In this document: positions 18,805 to 27,125 of the stretch, one piece after another
Layout of the letters: each line of letters opens with the position of its first letter
Position numbering within the stretch: position 1 is the first letter of the stretch
Assembly: GCA_019418625.1 (NCBI GenBank)
Contig: DYBL01000043.1
Location: forward strand, 1 to 64,000
Length of the DNA: 64,000 nucleotides
Origin: Clostridiales bacterium
Lineage (GTDB): Bacteria > Bacillota > Clostridia > Oscillospirales > Oscillospiraceae
Direction of reading: 5' to 3'
Translations under genes and position numbers: made by a program
The notes under the pieces: generated by a model
What the model saw: only the letters and a program-made list of their open reading frames with translations
The model's database searches: none
What the model was told of the DNA's origin: nothing

Positions 18805-18864
18805 TTATCTGCTGACAGCCATGGCGCCACCCAGTACGACCAGAGAAACAATCGCGTACAGCAT
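18805..18864 (-). CDS. 19-aa hydrophobic micro-ORF
   Basis: The reading frame encodes MLYAIVSLVVLGGAMAVSR and is too short for normal gene callers. Support: a full AAGGAGG ribosome site 8 nt before the ATG, an extended -10 (TGGTATCAT) 35 bp before the start, and a strong terminator 35 nt after the stop. The whole unit would be a transcript of about 130 nt. The peptide is a single short membrane-spanning helix with a C-terminal arginine. It resembles in size and composition small membrane regulators (KdpF-like) or type I toxins, but matches none that I recognise. It occupies the 394-bp gap between the alcohol dehydrogenase and AraC genes. Confidence 0.6.
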   Translation of the reverse strand: MLYAIVSLVVLGGAMAVSR

Positions 18865-18898
18865 ATCGGGCACCTCCTTCTTCCTTGATGTTGTCTGT

Positions 18899-18927
18899 AT
18901 GATACCACAGTCCTGGAGCAAAGACAT
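18899..18927 (-). promoter_or_regulatory. extended -10 promoter of the micro-ORF
   Basis: On the minus strand TGGTATCAT (18899-18907), an extended -10; the -35 position 17 bp away is weak (ATGTCT, 3 of 6). Confidence 0.45.
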
Positions 18928-19127
18928 TGAACTTCTTGCCAACTTGCAAAAAATCGTTTACCTGCTTATTTCGTCAAAAAATATATAGATTTTTTGTGTA
19001 AAATAACATTACGCTTCTTTTTTACTCCAGGGAACTGCGCCCCGGTTCGATCCGGCCGCGCCTCGGCCCTCCGCTTTTTATAAAATCTTGCGGTGGCCGC
19101 CTATTCTCATTGAAAAGGAGACATCTC

Positions 19128-20012
19128 ATGCCCGACCTGCAAGTACAGTGCTTTGTCAAGCGGGATTTCCAGCCGGTGTTCACACCGGAAAATATGCCCA
19201 GGCTCCTCTATATCAGCCGCCGCACCCCCTTTGACCAAGCCCGTCCCCGCCTGCTCCACGCCCATCCGGATTTTACAGAGGCCATGCTCATCCGCAGCGG
19301 CAACGGCCGCTTTCTCATCGGAGAGCAGACCTACGACGTACAAAGCGGCGATCTACTGCTGTTCAACAGCGGCGTGGTCCACGATGAGCTCTCCCCCGCC
19401 GCCGACAGTGCCATCGACAGCTGCTGCGTGGCCTTTGCGGGGCTGCGCCTGCCGTCTTTGCGGCCGGGGGCCATCATTCCCGACGACGCCCCCGCCGTCT
19501 ACCACGTGGGCGCGGAATGCGACGACCTGTGGACCCTTTACGACATGATGTACCGCTATCTCTCCGCCGACGCGGCGGGCTGCGAGGCCTTCTGCCACCA
19601 TCTGCTGCTGTCCCTGCTGGGACGCATCCTCTACCTCACGGGCACCGCCCCTCACCGCCAGAGCATCGAGACCGAGCAGGGTGCATTGGGCCTGCGGGTC
19701 AAGGAGTATATCGACCAGCATTACACGGAGCCGCTGACATTGCAGCAGATCGGCCAGGCACTCCATGTGAGCCCCTACTATCTGGCCCATGCCTTTAAAG
19801 AGTCCTGCGGCATCGCGCCCCGGCAGTATCTGCTCCGCCGCCGCATCGGTGAGGCGCAGAACCTGCTCATCTCCACAGACCTGCCCATCTCCCGCATCGC
19901 AGAGATGGTCGGCTATGACACCCAGAATTACTTTGACCTGCAATTTTCCAAATTCGTGGGCATGCCGCCCCGAAAATACCGGCTTTCCTTCCAGGTGAAG
20001 CCGGAGCAATAA
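19128..20012 (+). CDS. AraC-family transcriptional regulator
   Basis: A 294-aa AraC/XylS regulator with an N-terminal cupin-like ligand domain (about 1-150, containing YDVQSGDLLLFNSGVVHDE) and a C-terminal double helix-turn-helix (about 195-290: LTLQQIGQALHVSPYYLAHA and LPISRIAEMVGYDTQNYFDL). The ATG at 19128 follows AAAAGGAG; an upstream TTG in frame contains that site and is not the start. The target is unclear, since the adjacent genes are convergent. It ends in the terminator at 20015. Confidence 0.9.
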   Translation: MPDLQVQCFVKRDFQPVFTPENMPRLLYISRRTPFDQARPRLLHAHPDFTEAMLIRSGNGRFLIGEQTYDVQSGDLLLFNSGVVHDELSPAADSAIDSCCVAFAGLRLPSLRPGAIIPDDAPAVYHVGAECDDLWTLYDMMYRYLSADAAGCEAFCHHLLLSLLGRILYLTGTAPHRQSIETEQGALGLRVKEYIDQHYTEPLTLQQIGQALHVSPYYLAHAFKESCGIAPRQYLLRRRIGEAQNLLISTDLPISRIAEMVGYDTQNYFDLQFSKFVGMPPRKYRLSFQVKPEQ

Positions 20013-20014
20013 AA

Positions 20015-20045
20015 AAAGCGTTCCGCCCAAAGCGGAACGCTTTTT
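20015..20045. terminator. bidirectional intrinsic terminator
   Basis: AAAGCGTTCCGC and its complement form a 12-bp stem with loop CCAAA, flanked by A7 on the left and T5 on the right, between the convergent AraC and MATE genes. Confidence 0.9.
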
Positions 20046-20065
20046 CTATGGATGTACGCCGCGGC

Positions 20066-21415
20066 TTAGTCCCGCAGGCCCATGGACTCCCACTTGTGGC
20101 CCCGGAACCGGGGCACGAAAAACAGCACCCGCACCAGCCAGTCGATGAACATGGCCATCCAGATGCCCACCACGCCGAAGCCCCAGTAACGGCCCAGCAA
20201 AATACCAAAGCCCACCCGCATGGTCCACATGGACACACTGGACACCACCAGGGTGAACCGGGTATCTCCCGCCGCACGCAGGGCCTGGGGCAGCGTGAAC
20301 GCCGCCGGCCACAGCAGCGCGCCCACGATCCCGTGCATCCAGATGACCGTGCGGGCATAGTCCGTGGCCTCCGGCGAGACGCTGTACAGCTGCAGGATCA
20401 GCGGCAGCAGCACCAGCACCAGCGAGATGGTGCCCGCCATGTAGAGGTACGTTTTTGCCAGCAGCTTTTTGGTATAGTAGCGGGCCTGGGTATAGCTGCC
20501 CGCGCCCATGCACCGGGACACCACTGTCACCATGGCAAGCCCCAGAGCGTTGCCGGGCACACACTGGAAGGTAGTCACCGTATTGCCGATGGCGTTGGCC
20601 GCCACGGAGGCGGTGCCCAATACGGACACGGTGGAAAGAAGCAAAATCTTGCCCAGCTGGAACATGCCGCTCTCCAGTCCGTTGGGCACGCCGAAGCGCA
20701 GGATGTTCTTCACCACGTACCGGTCATGGCGCAGGCTCAGCCGCTCCACGTGCATGGGCAGGTCCTTGCGCCGCAGCAGCACCAGCATGGCCGCAGCAGC
20801 CACCATCCGGGACACCGTGGTGGGGATGGCCACGCCTTCCACGCCCCGGTGCAGGCCGAAGATCAAAATGGCATTGCCTGTAACATTCACCAGGTTCATC
20901 CCCAGAGAAACCCACATGGAGATCTTGGAGTTTCCCATGACCCGGAACAGCGCCGCCCCGGCGTTATAGATGGCCAAAAACGGGATGGACGCCTCCACGA
21001 TCATGTAATAGGTGTTGGCATAAGCAGCCACATCCGGCTCCACCTGGCCGAATACCACGCCCAGCACAAAGCCCTTGCAAAGGTAAAAGAGCACCATGAC
21101 GGCCAGGGATACCTCCGTCATGAACAGCAGCAGCTGCTCGCCTGCATGCCCCGCCTTGGCCTGCTCCCGCCGTCCCAGATACTGTCCGGCGATGACGGCG
21201 CCGCCGGTAGCCAGGGCGGAAAAGGCGTTGACCAGCAAAACATTCACCGTATCCACCAGCGAGACAGCAGAGATGGCCGCTTCACCTACCTGGGACACCA
21301 TCACCGAGTCGCAAAGACCCACGGTGATGGCCAAAAGCTGCTCGATCACCAGCGGGACAATGAGCCGGCGCAGGTCCTGCTTCGTAAATTCCACCGTCAG
21401 TTGTGTTTGTTCCAT
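20066..21415 (-). CDS. MATE-family efflux transporter
   Basis: A 449-aa MATE transporter with twelve predicted TM helices in two bundles. Characteristic segments: the N-terminal IVPLVIEQLLAITVGLCDSVMVSQVGEAAISAV and the matching second-half GVPNGLESGMFQLGKILLL. It would export cationic drugs or metabolites with Na+ or H+. It starts 42 nt after the stop of an AraC regulator gene on the same strand, so that regulator probably controls it in cis. Substrate unknown. Confidence 0.92.
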   Translation of the reverse strand: MEQTQLTVEFTKQDLRRLIVPLVIEQLLAITVGLCDSVMVSQVGEAAISAVSLVDTVNVLLVNAFSALATGGAVIAGQYLGRREQAKAGHAGEQLLLFMTEVSLAVMVLFYLCKGFVLGVVFGQVEPDVAAYANTYYMIVEASIPFLAIYNAGAALFRVMGNSKISMWVSLGMNLVNVTGNAILIFGLHRGVEGVAIPTTVSRMVAAAAMLVLLRRKDLPMHVERLSLRHDRYVVKNILRFGVPNGLESGMFQLGKILLLSTVSVLGTASVAANAIGNTVTTFQCVPGNALGLAMVTVVSRCMGAGSYTQARYYTKKLLAKTYLYMAGTISLVLVLLPLILQLYSVSPEATDYARTVIWMHGIVGALLWPAAFTLPQALRAAGDTRFTLVVSSVSMWTMRVGFGILLGRYWGFGVVGIWMAMFIDWLVRVLFFVPRFRGHKWESMGLRD

Positions 21416-21457
21416 GTACTCGCTTCTCTCATTATAAAAATAAACCTTTCGCCGTTC

Positions 21458-22306
21458 TCAGCGAAATTCCCGGGGACTCATGTGGAACGTATTCTGGAAG
21501 GCCCGCAGGAACGTGGAGTATTCGGAAAACCCCGCCTGCTCCGCCGCCTTCATCACCGGCACGCCGGAGCGGATCAGTTCCCCCGCCCGCAGCAGCCGCT
21601 TCTGGCTGATATACTGGTGCACCGTATAGCCGGTGACCGCCTTGAACCGGTGCATCAGATAGTAGCGGCTGAGGTAGAACTTCCCCGCCAGGATGTCCAC
21701 GGAAAGCGCCTCGGTCAGATGCTCGGCAATGTAGTGCAGCACCTCGTCCATCTTGGGGTCCACCCGGTAGCTGTCCCGCTGCTCCTGGGCCGTGCGGTCC
21801 CGGAGGATGTCCCGGTTGACGGCGATGAGCAGCTGCTGGCACAGTGTGTCCGCCATGCGGGAGGCACCGAACTCCCCGGAGTGGAGGGATTGCTCCAGCT
21901 GCTGGATAAGCTGCATGTACTGCAGCCGCCGCTCCGCACCGAAGCGCAGCAGGTGGAAGCCCCGCTGCCGGGCCGTCTCAAAGCAGGTGTCCAGCTCCTC
22001 TCCGGGATCACTGCGGCTGCGCAGCCATTCCCTCCCCAGCCAGATCACCACCCGCTCATAGGGCTCCGACGGGTCGATCACGGGCCGATGGATCATATTG
22101 TGCTGCACCAGCAGCACATCCCAGGGCTGGAGGAAGTAGGTGACGCCCTCCACCACATACGAGACCTTGCCGCCCAGCAGCAAAATGAGCTTGTCAAACT
22201 CGTGGTAGTGATAGTCCACCTTCTGGGCCCGGGTGTCCTTCAGATGGAACAGCCGAAAGTCCTCATGGAGATACCCCCGCTTCCCCACTTCACCATATTC
22301 GCTCAC
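21458..22306 (-). CDS. AraC-family transcriptional regulator
   Basis: A 282-aa AraC regulator: cupin sensor domain in residues 1-130 (DYHYHEFDKLILLLGGKVSY, LQPWDVLLVQHNMIHRPV) and double HTH at the C-terminus (LSVDILAGKFYLSRYYLMHR, VMKAAEQAGFSEYSTFLRAF). The start is a GTG at 22306 behind GGGGGGAGAG. Upstream of, and probably in one transcript with, the MATE efflux gene, which is a plausible target if the ligand is the exported compound. Divergent from thyA, from which it is separated by about 200 bp. Confidence 0.9.
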   Translation of the reverse strand: MSEYGEVGKRGYLHEDFRLFHLKDTRAQKVDYHYHEFDKLILLLGGKVSYVVEGVTYFLQPWDVLLVQHNMIHRPVIDPSEPYERVVIWLGREWLRSRSDPGEELDTCFETARQRGFHLLRFGAERRLQYMQLIQQLEQSLHSGEFGASRMADTLCQQLLIAVNRDILRDRTAQEQRDSYRVDPKMDEVLHYIAEHLTEALSVDILAGKFYLSRYYLMHRFKAVTGYTVHQYISQKRLLRAGELIRSGVPVMKAAEQAGFSEYSTFLRAFQNTFHMSPREFR

Positions 22307-22443
22307 GGTACTCTCCCCCCTTTTTGGAACTGGCTTATCTTACCGCACTTTTTGCAGTTTCACAACCGGGATTTCACACAAACCATACAAATATTTTGCC
22401 GTTTCTTTCGTAAAACCTTCCCCCGGCCCCGCAAAACTTTTTA

Positions 22444-22472
22444 TGTACACCCATGGGAAAGTTTGCTATACT
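22444..22472 (+). promoter_or_regulatory. promoter of thyA-folA
   Basis: TGTACA (22444-22449), a 17-bp spacer, TATACT (22467-22472), 35 bp before the thyA start. Confidence 0.6.
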
Positions 22473-22507
22473 CAAATGGAATGAAAAAAACAAGGAGGTT
22501 TCAGCCC

Positions 22508-23338
22508 ATGAGCCTTGCCGACACGCTGTTTATCCAAAACTGCCGGGACATCCTGGACCACGGCGTCTGGGATACGGAATTGCCGGTGCGTCCCCGGTGG
22601 GAGGACGGCACCCCCGCCCACACCGTCAAAAAATTTGGCATCGTCAACCGCTACGACCTGCAGGCCGAGTTCCCCATCCTCACCATCCGCCGCACCTACT
22701 GGAAAACGGCGCTGAAGGAGCTCTTGTGGATCTGGCAGAAAAAGTCCAACAACATCCACGATCTGGACGCCCACATCTGGGACCAGTGGGCGGATGAGAC
22801 CGGCTCCATCGGCAAGGCCTACGGCTACCAGCTCTCCGTCAAGCACCACTATCCGGAGGGCGACATGGACCAGGTGGACCGGGTGCTCTACGATCTTTCC
22901 CACAATCCCGCCTCCCGCCGCATCATGACCAACCTCTATAACTTCCAGGACCTCCACGAGATGCACCTTTACCCCTGTGCCTACTCCATGACCTTCAATG
23001 TCTCGGGCAACGTGCTCAACGCCATTTTGAACCAGCGCAGCCAGGACATGCTGGCCGCCAACAACTGGAACGTGGTGCAGTACGCCATGCTGGTGCACAT
23101 GTTCGCCCAGGTCAGCGGCCTGGTGCCCGGCGAGTTGGTGCACGTCATCGCCGACGCCCACATCTACGACCGGCACGTGCCCATCGTGGAAAAAATGCTC
23201 ACTCAGACGCCTGCCCCGGCGCCCCGGTTTTCTATGGATCCGTCCATCCGGGACTTCTACGCCTTCACACCGGCACACTTCTCCCTGGAGGGCTATACGC
23301 CTGCGCCCTTTGAGGACAAAATCCCCATCGCCATCTGA
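22508..23338 (+). CDS. thyA: thymidylate synthase (ThyA)
   Basis: A 276-aa thymidylate synthase, converting dUMP to dTMP with methylene-tetrahydrofolate. The nucleophile is Cys in HLYPCAYSM; QRSQDMLAANNWNVVQYA gives the dUMP-phosphate Arg and Asn, and DAHIYDRH the conserved end of the active site. The C-terminus KIPIAI matches the closing loop. The WNVVQYAMLVHMFAQVSGL stretch resembles the B. subtilis ThyA/phage phi3T type rather than E. coli ThyA. AAGGAGG precedes the ATG at 22508. It is 12 nt upstream of folA, which regenerates its folate: a classic two-gene operon. Confidence 0.95.
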   Translation: MSLADTLFIQNCRDILDHGVWDTELPVRPRWEDGTPAHTVKKFGIVNRYDLQAEFPILTIRRTYWKTALKELLWIWQKKSNNIHDLDAHIWDQWADETGSIGKAYGYQLSVKHHYPEGDMDQVDRVLYDLSHNPASRRIMTNLYNFQDLHEMHLYPCAYSMTFNVSGNVLNAILNQRSQDMLAANNWNVVQYAMLVHMFAQVSGLVPGELVHVIADAHIYDRHVPIVEKMLTQTPAPAPRFSMDPSIRDFYAFTPAHFSLEGYTPAPFEDKIPIAI

Positions 23339-23350
23339 GGAGGTCTTTTC

Positions 23351-23848
23351 ATGAACGCCATTGTTGTCGCAGACCGCAGCTGGGCCATCGGCCGGGACGG
23401 CGGACTGCTCTATTCCCTGCCAACGGACATGAAGCGCTTCCGCTCGCTGACCATGGGCGGCGCCGTGATCCTGGGCCGCAAGACGCTGGAGTCCTTCCCC
23501 GGCGGCCGTCCCCTGCCCAAGCGGAAAAACATCGTCATCACCCGGCAGAAGGACCTCAGCGTGGAGGGCGCCGCCGTGGTGTCCAGCCTGGCGGAAGCTC
23601 TGGATGCCGCCGGAGACACGCCGCCCGATCAGATCTGGGTCATCGGCGGCGGCAGCGTCTATACCGCGCTGCTGGAGCGGTGCAAGCGGGTATATCTGAC
23701 CAAGGTAGACGCCCAGGCAGAAGATCCCGACACGTTCTTCCCCAACCTGGACAAGCTCCCCGGCTGGGAAGTGGAGCATGAGAGCGAGCCCATCACGGAA
23801 AACGGTCTCACCTTCCGTTTTGTAGACTATATCAATCAAAAGATTTAA
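23351..23848 (+). CDS. folA: dihydrofolate reductase
   Basis: A 165-aa DHFR, reducing dihydrofolate (made by ThyA) to tetrahydrofolate with NADPH. Motifs: AIVVADRSWAIGRDGGLLYSLPTDMKRF with the usual L-P-x-D (catalytic Asp about residue 27), VILGRKTLESFPGGRPLP for NADPH binding, and the WVIGGGSVY glycine loop. GAGGAGG lies 9 nt before the ATG. Co-transcribed with thyA; ends in a long hairpin terminator. Confidence 0.95.
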   Translation: MNAIVVADRSWAIGRDGGLLYSLPTDMKRFRSLTMGGAVILGRKTLESFPGGRPLPKRKNIVITRQKDLSVEGAAVVSSLAEALDAAGDTPPDQIWVIGGGSVYTALLERCKRVYLTKVDAQAEDPDTFFPNLDKLPGWEVEHESEPITENGLTFRFVDYINQKI

Positions 23849-23857
23849 TATATAACT

Positions 23858-23896
23858 CAAAAGGAGCCCGCCGGCAAAGCCGGCGGGCTCCTTTTG
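23858..23896. terminator. bidirectional intrinsic terminator
   Basis: A perfect 18-bp stem (CAAAAGGAGCCCGCCGGC) with loop AAA, ending in CTTTTG on both strands; lies between convergent folA and the anti-sigma gene. Confidence 0.9.
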
Positions 23897-23902
23897 ATGC
23901 GA

Positions 23903-24667
23903 TCATTCCTGCAGAGCAGTGTCCGTTTCTCCGCAGCGCTCCGCCCAGTAGGCGGCGCTGGATTCCGAATAGCCGCATACCTGTTCGTCAATATCGGAAG
24001 CCGCAGGCAGGTCCATGCCCTCTTCCCACAGCAAAACCGCATCTTCACCCTGGCCATACCAAACGCGGGTGACTTCCGCCGCTCCCCGAAACTCCGCATT
24101 CCCGGACACCCACTCCAGATCCAGAATCCTGTCCATATTCGAGGGGGAATTGCCCTCCCATCTTCTTTCCGTAATCAATGCCCGGACCGGGATGCAATAC
24201 ATATTCCCTTCGTCGTCATATTCATAATTGATCTGGTGCAGCCCAAGGTCATCGTCAATATAGAAATGGTACACGATCCGTCCGTCCCGCAGCTGCCGCA
24301 CATCGGTAATTTCAATTTTAGCCGGATCCACCGGGAACAGATTCAGCTGTGTAGCCGCCGCCCACAGCCCCGCCAGCACCGCGCACACCGCCGCCGCGAT
24401 GAGGGCCCCTTTCCACCAGGCCCGGCGCCGGTCCTTTTTCCAGGCCCGGGAAATGGCCCGCACCGGCGATGCCTCGTCGGAGACGAGCGGCTCCGCCTCC
24501 GGCAAAGGCGCGTCCATGGCGTCCAGCTCCGCCCGGCAGGCCGGGCACGTTTTCAGATGCTCCTCCACCGCCGCCCGGCAGGTCGTGGAGCAGCCGGTGC
24601 AGCTGCCGGGCTGTCTCCTGCCGGGCAAAGCCCTCTTCGATGCCGCCGTCTCCCCGCTCCGCGGCAC
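23903..24667 (-). CDS. anti-sigma factor, 5' end altered by deletion
   Basis: Most of a zinc-finger anti-sigma factor that would hold an ECF sigma factor at the membrane. Visible parts: VEEHLKTCPACRAEL (the H-x3-C-x2-C ZAS motif), one TM helix (WWKGALIAAAVCAVLAGLWAA), and an about 150-residue outer domain. The normal ZAS N-terminus is missing: before CRAAVEEHL the frame runs into antisense-like residues that are the +1 frame of the sigma gene. The ATG at 24667 lies within the sigma gene and is probably not a natural start. Read with the sigma entry, this looks like a deletion spanning sigma region 4 and the anti-sigma N-terminus. Confidence 0.6.
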   Translation of the reverse strand: MPRSGETAASKRALPGRRQPGSCTGCSTTCRAAVEEHLKTCPACRAELDAMDAPLPEAEPLVSDEASPVRAISRAWKKDRRRAWWKGALIAAAVCAVLAGLWAAATQLNLFPVDPAKIEITDVRQLRDGRIVYHFYIDDDLGLHQINYEYDDEGNMYCIPVRALITERRWEGNSPSNMDRILDLEWVSGNAEFRGAAEVTRVWYGQGEDAVLLWEEGMDLPAASDIDEQVCGYSESSAAYWAERCGETDTALQE

Positions 24668-24899
24668 GCTCCGTGTATCTGGCCCGCTCCCGGCACAGCG
24701 TCAGGTACTGGTTGCGGGCGATGCGGCACAGCCACAGCCGCAGTGGGCACTGTCCCCGGAAACTGTCAATGGCAGTCAGCGCCTTGAAAAACGTCTCCTG
24801 GGTCACTTCCTCGGCCGTATTGGCATCCCGGCTCAGGGCCAATGCATAGCGGTACACATCCGCAAAGTATTGGCGGTACACCGCCTCAAATTCCTCCAC
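24318..24899 (-). pseudogene. ECF sigma factor lacking region 4
   Basis: Residues 1-108 are a clear sigma-70 family ECF factor: region 2 with VYRYALALSRDANTAEEVTQ, ETFFKALTAIDSFRG and LRLWLCRIARNQYL, then the linker up to LHRLLHDLP. There the family sequence stops at about 24575. The next residues are Gly/Ala-rich and merely the wrong frame of the anti-sigma gene, so region 4.2, which reads the -35 box, is absent. The GTG start is behind GAGGAGG. A +1 shift at CTGCCGGGC would join the two proteins. Either a genomic deletion of roughly 200 bp or an assembly collapse; the remaining protein could not recognise promoters normally. Confidence 0.7.
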
Positions 24900-24990
24900 C
24901 CGCTCACCTCCTCATGCAATAGACGGGCAGGTCCCCCGTTCGTTACAATCTTTTTCTTCTCTCCCGGCTTGTCCTCCGTAAAAAGACACG

Positions 24991-25019
24991 TTGTCTTTCT
25001 ACAAAATTTATTATATAAT
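24991..25019 (+). promoter_or_regulatory. promoter of recG
   Basis: TTGTCT (24991-24996), a 17-bp AT-rich spacer and perfect TATAAT (25014-25019), 33 bp before the recG start. Confidence 0.65.
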
Positions 25020-25052
25020 AGTTATCTATTCCCGCAGGAGAGGAGGCCCCCC

Positions 25053-27101
25053 ATGGCGGATCTGGACACCAGCGTACAATATATCCACGGCGTGGGCCCG
25101 GCCCGGGCCAAAAGCCTTGAAAAACTGGGCATCACCACCCTGGGCGAGCTCATCTCCTGGTTTCCCCGGCGCTATGAGGACCGCAGCGCCGTCCGCCGCA
25201 TCGCCGACCTGGAGGCAGGGGAGAGCGCCTGCGTGGAGGCCATGGTGGCCGCGCCGCCCACGCTGTCCCACATCCGCAAGGGGATGGACCTCATCAAGGT
25301 CCGGGCCGTGGACGAAAGCGGCGTACTGGATGTGACCTTCTTCAACCAGACCTGGCTCAAGGACAACCTCCATCAGGGCGAGACGTATCTTTTTTACGGC
25401 CGGGCCGAGGGGAATCTTCTGCGCAAACAGATGGCCTCCCCGGTGGTGGAGCCCATCGGCCGCCGGGAGCAGACCGGGCGCATCGTGCCCATTTATCCGC
25501 TGACCGCCGGCGTCAGCCAGCTGATGCTCTCCCGGTCCATCCGTCAGGGACTGGACGCCTGCGCCGCCATTTTGCCCGACGCCCTGCCGGACGACGTGCG
25601 GCAGTCCCATCAGCTCTGCCGCATCGGCTTTGCTTACGAAAACATCCACTTTCCCGCCTCGCCGGAGGCCCTGGAGCTGGCCCGCAGGCGGCTGGCCTTT
25701 GAGGATCTGTTCCTCTTCTCCCTGGGCCTTGCACAGCTGCGCAGCCGGCGGGAGGTGGTGGAGATCCCGCCCTGTCCGGCGGTGGATATGGCGCCTTTTT
25801 ACGCCGCCCTGCCCTTCACCCTCACCGACGCCCAGCGCCGCTGCGTGGATGAGGCCCTCGCCGACATGCGCTCCGGCCGGCCCATGAACCGGCTCTGTCA
25901 GGGCGACGTGGGCTCCGGTAAGACCATGGTGGCCACCGCCTGCGCCTATTTCGTTGCCAAGGGCGGCCGCCAGGCAGCGCTGATGGCCCCCACGGAGATC
26001 CTGGCCCAGCAGCACTACGAGGGCCTGGCCCCCCTGCTGGAGGGACTGGGCGTCCGCTGCGCACTGCTGACCGGCTCCACATCTGCCAAAGTCAAGCGCT
26101 CCGTAGGCGCCCAGCTGGCCGCCGGAGAGATCGGCTTTGTGATCGGCACCCACGCCCTTTTGTCTCAGGGCGTGGAGTTTTCCGACCTGGGACTGGTGGT
26201 CACGGATGAGCAGCACCGCTTCGGCGTGGCCCAGCGGGCCTCCCTGGCCGCCAAGGGCACCCATCCCCACACACTGGTCATGTCCGCCACCCCCATTCCC
26301 AGGACCCTGGCCCTGATCCTGTACGGAGACCTGGACGTATCCATTATCGACCAACTGCCCCCCGGACGCAAGGCCGTGGAGACCTTCTCCGTCCCCGGCA
26401 GCTACCATGCCCGGATCTACGCCTTTTTGCGCAAGCAGGTGGCCGAGGGACGGCAGGCCTACATCGTCTGCCCCATGGTGGAGGAGGCGGACGAGCCCGG
26501 CGACGAGCGCAAGGCCGTCACCGCCTATGCCCAGAAGCTCCGCCAGGAGGTATTCCCGGATCTTCGCATCGCCGTGGTCCACGGAAAGATGAAGCCCAGG
26601 GAAAAAGAGAAGGTCATGGCGGCTTTTTCCGCCGGTGAGGCGGACATTCTGGTGTCCACCACCGTCATTGAGGTAGGCGTGGACGTGCCCAACGCCGCGG
26701 TCATGGTGGTGGAAAACGCGGAGCGGTTCGGCCTCAGCCAGCTTCATCAGCTGCGGGGCCGGGTAGGCCGGGGCAGCCATCAGTCCTACTGTATTCTGAT
26801 CTCGGACAACAAAAACGAGGAGACCCGCCAGCGGCTCAAGGTCATGACGAAGACCAACGACGGCTTCCGCATCGCAGAGGAGGACCTGCGGCTGCGGGGC
26901 CCCGGCGACTTCTTCGGCCAGCGTCAGCACGGCCTGCCGGGACTGCGTGTGGCCGACATCGGCTGCGACACCCAGCTTCTGCGCCAGGCCCAGGCCGCCG
27001 CGGAGGACCTGCTCTCCCGTGATCCCAAGCTTTCCACCTGTCCCGCCACGGCGGAGCAGGTGAAGCGGCTTTTCACCCAGAAGGGCGACAGCCTGAACTA
27101 A
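25053..27101 (+). CDS. recG: ATP-dependent DNA helicase RecG
   Basis: A 682-aa RecG, the branch-migration helicase that remodels stalled forks and Holliday junctions. Order of domains: helix-hairpin-helix start (YIHGVGPARAKSLEKLGI), OB-fold wedge domain (about 60-150), then SF2 helicase motifs: GDVGSGKT (Walker A), MAPTEILAQQH, TDEQHRFG (DEQH box), MSATPIPRT, STTVIEVGVDVPNA and QLRGRVGRG. Length is normal (about 680). GAGAGGAGG precedes the ATG. brnQ follows 24 nt later and may be read from the same promoter. Confidence 0.96.
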   Translation: MADLDTSVQYIHGVGPARAKSLEKLGITTLGELISWFPRRYEDRSAVRRIADLEAGESACVEAMVAAPPTLSHIRKGMDLIKVRAVDESGVLDVTFFNQTWLKDNLHQGETYLFYGRAEGNLLRKQMASPVVEPIGRREQTGRIVPIYPLTAGVSQLMLSRSIRQGLDACAAILPDALPDDVRQSHQLCRIGFAYENIHFPASPEALELARRRLAFEDLFLFSLGLAQLRSRREVVEIPPCPAVDMAPFYAALPFTLTDAQRRCVDEALADMRSGRPMNRLCQGDVGSGKTMVATACAYFVAKGGRQAALMAPTEILAQQHYEGLAPLLEGLGVRCALLTGSTSAKVKRSVGAQLAAGEIGFVIGTHALLSQGVEFSDLGLVVTDEQHRFGVAQRASLAAKGTHPHTLVMSATPIPRTLALILYGDLDVSIIDQLPPGRKAVETFSVPGSYHARIYAFLRKQVAEGRQAYIVCPMVEEADEPGDERKAVTAYAQKLRQEVFPDLRIAVVHGKMKPREKEKVMAAFSAGEADILVSTTVIEVGVDVPNAAVMVVENAERFGLSQLHQLRGRVGRGSHQSYCILISDNKNEETRQRLKVMTKTNDGFRIAEEDLRLRGPGDFFGQRQHGLPGLRVADIGCDTQLLRQAQAAAEDLLSRDPKLSTCPATAEQVKRLFTQKGDSLN

Positions 27102-27125
27102 AGAAAAATTTGAGAGGAGACCCAC

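Noticed and set aside
20048..23338. A continuous plus-strand open frame of almost 1100 codons that runs over the MATE and AraC genes into thyA
   Set aside because: High-GC antisense frames stay open here; the first 820 codons have no family features and are the mirror of two clear minus-strand genes. Only the part from 22508 (thyA) is coding.
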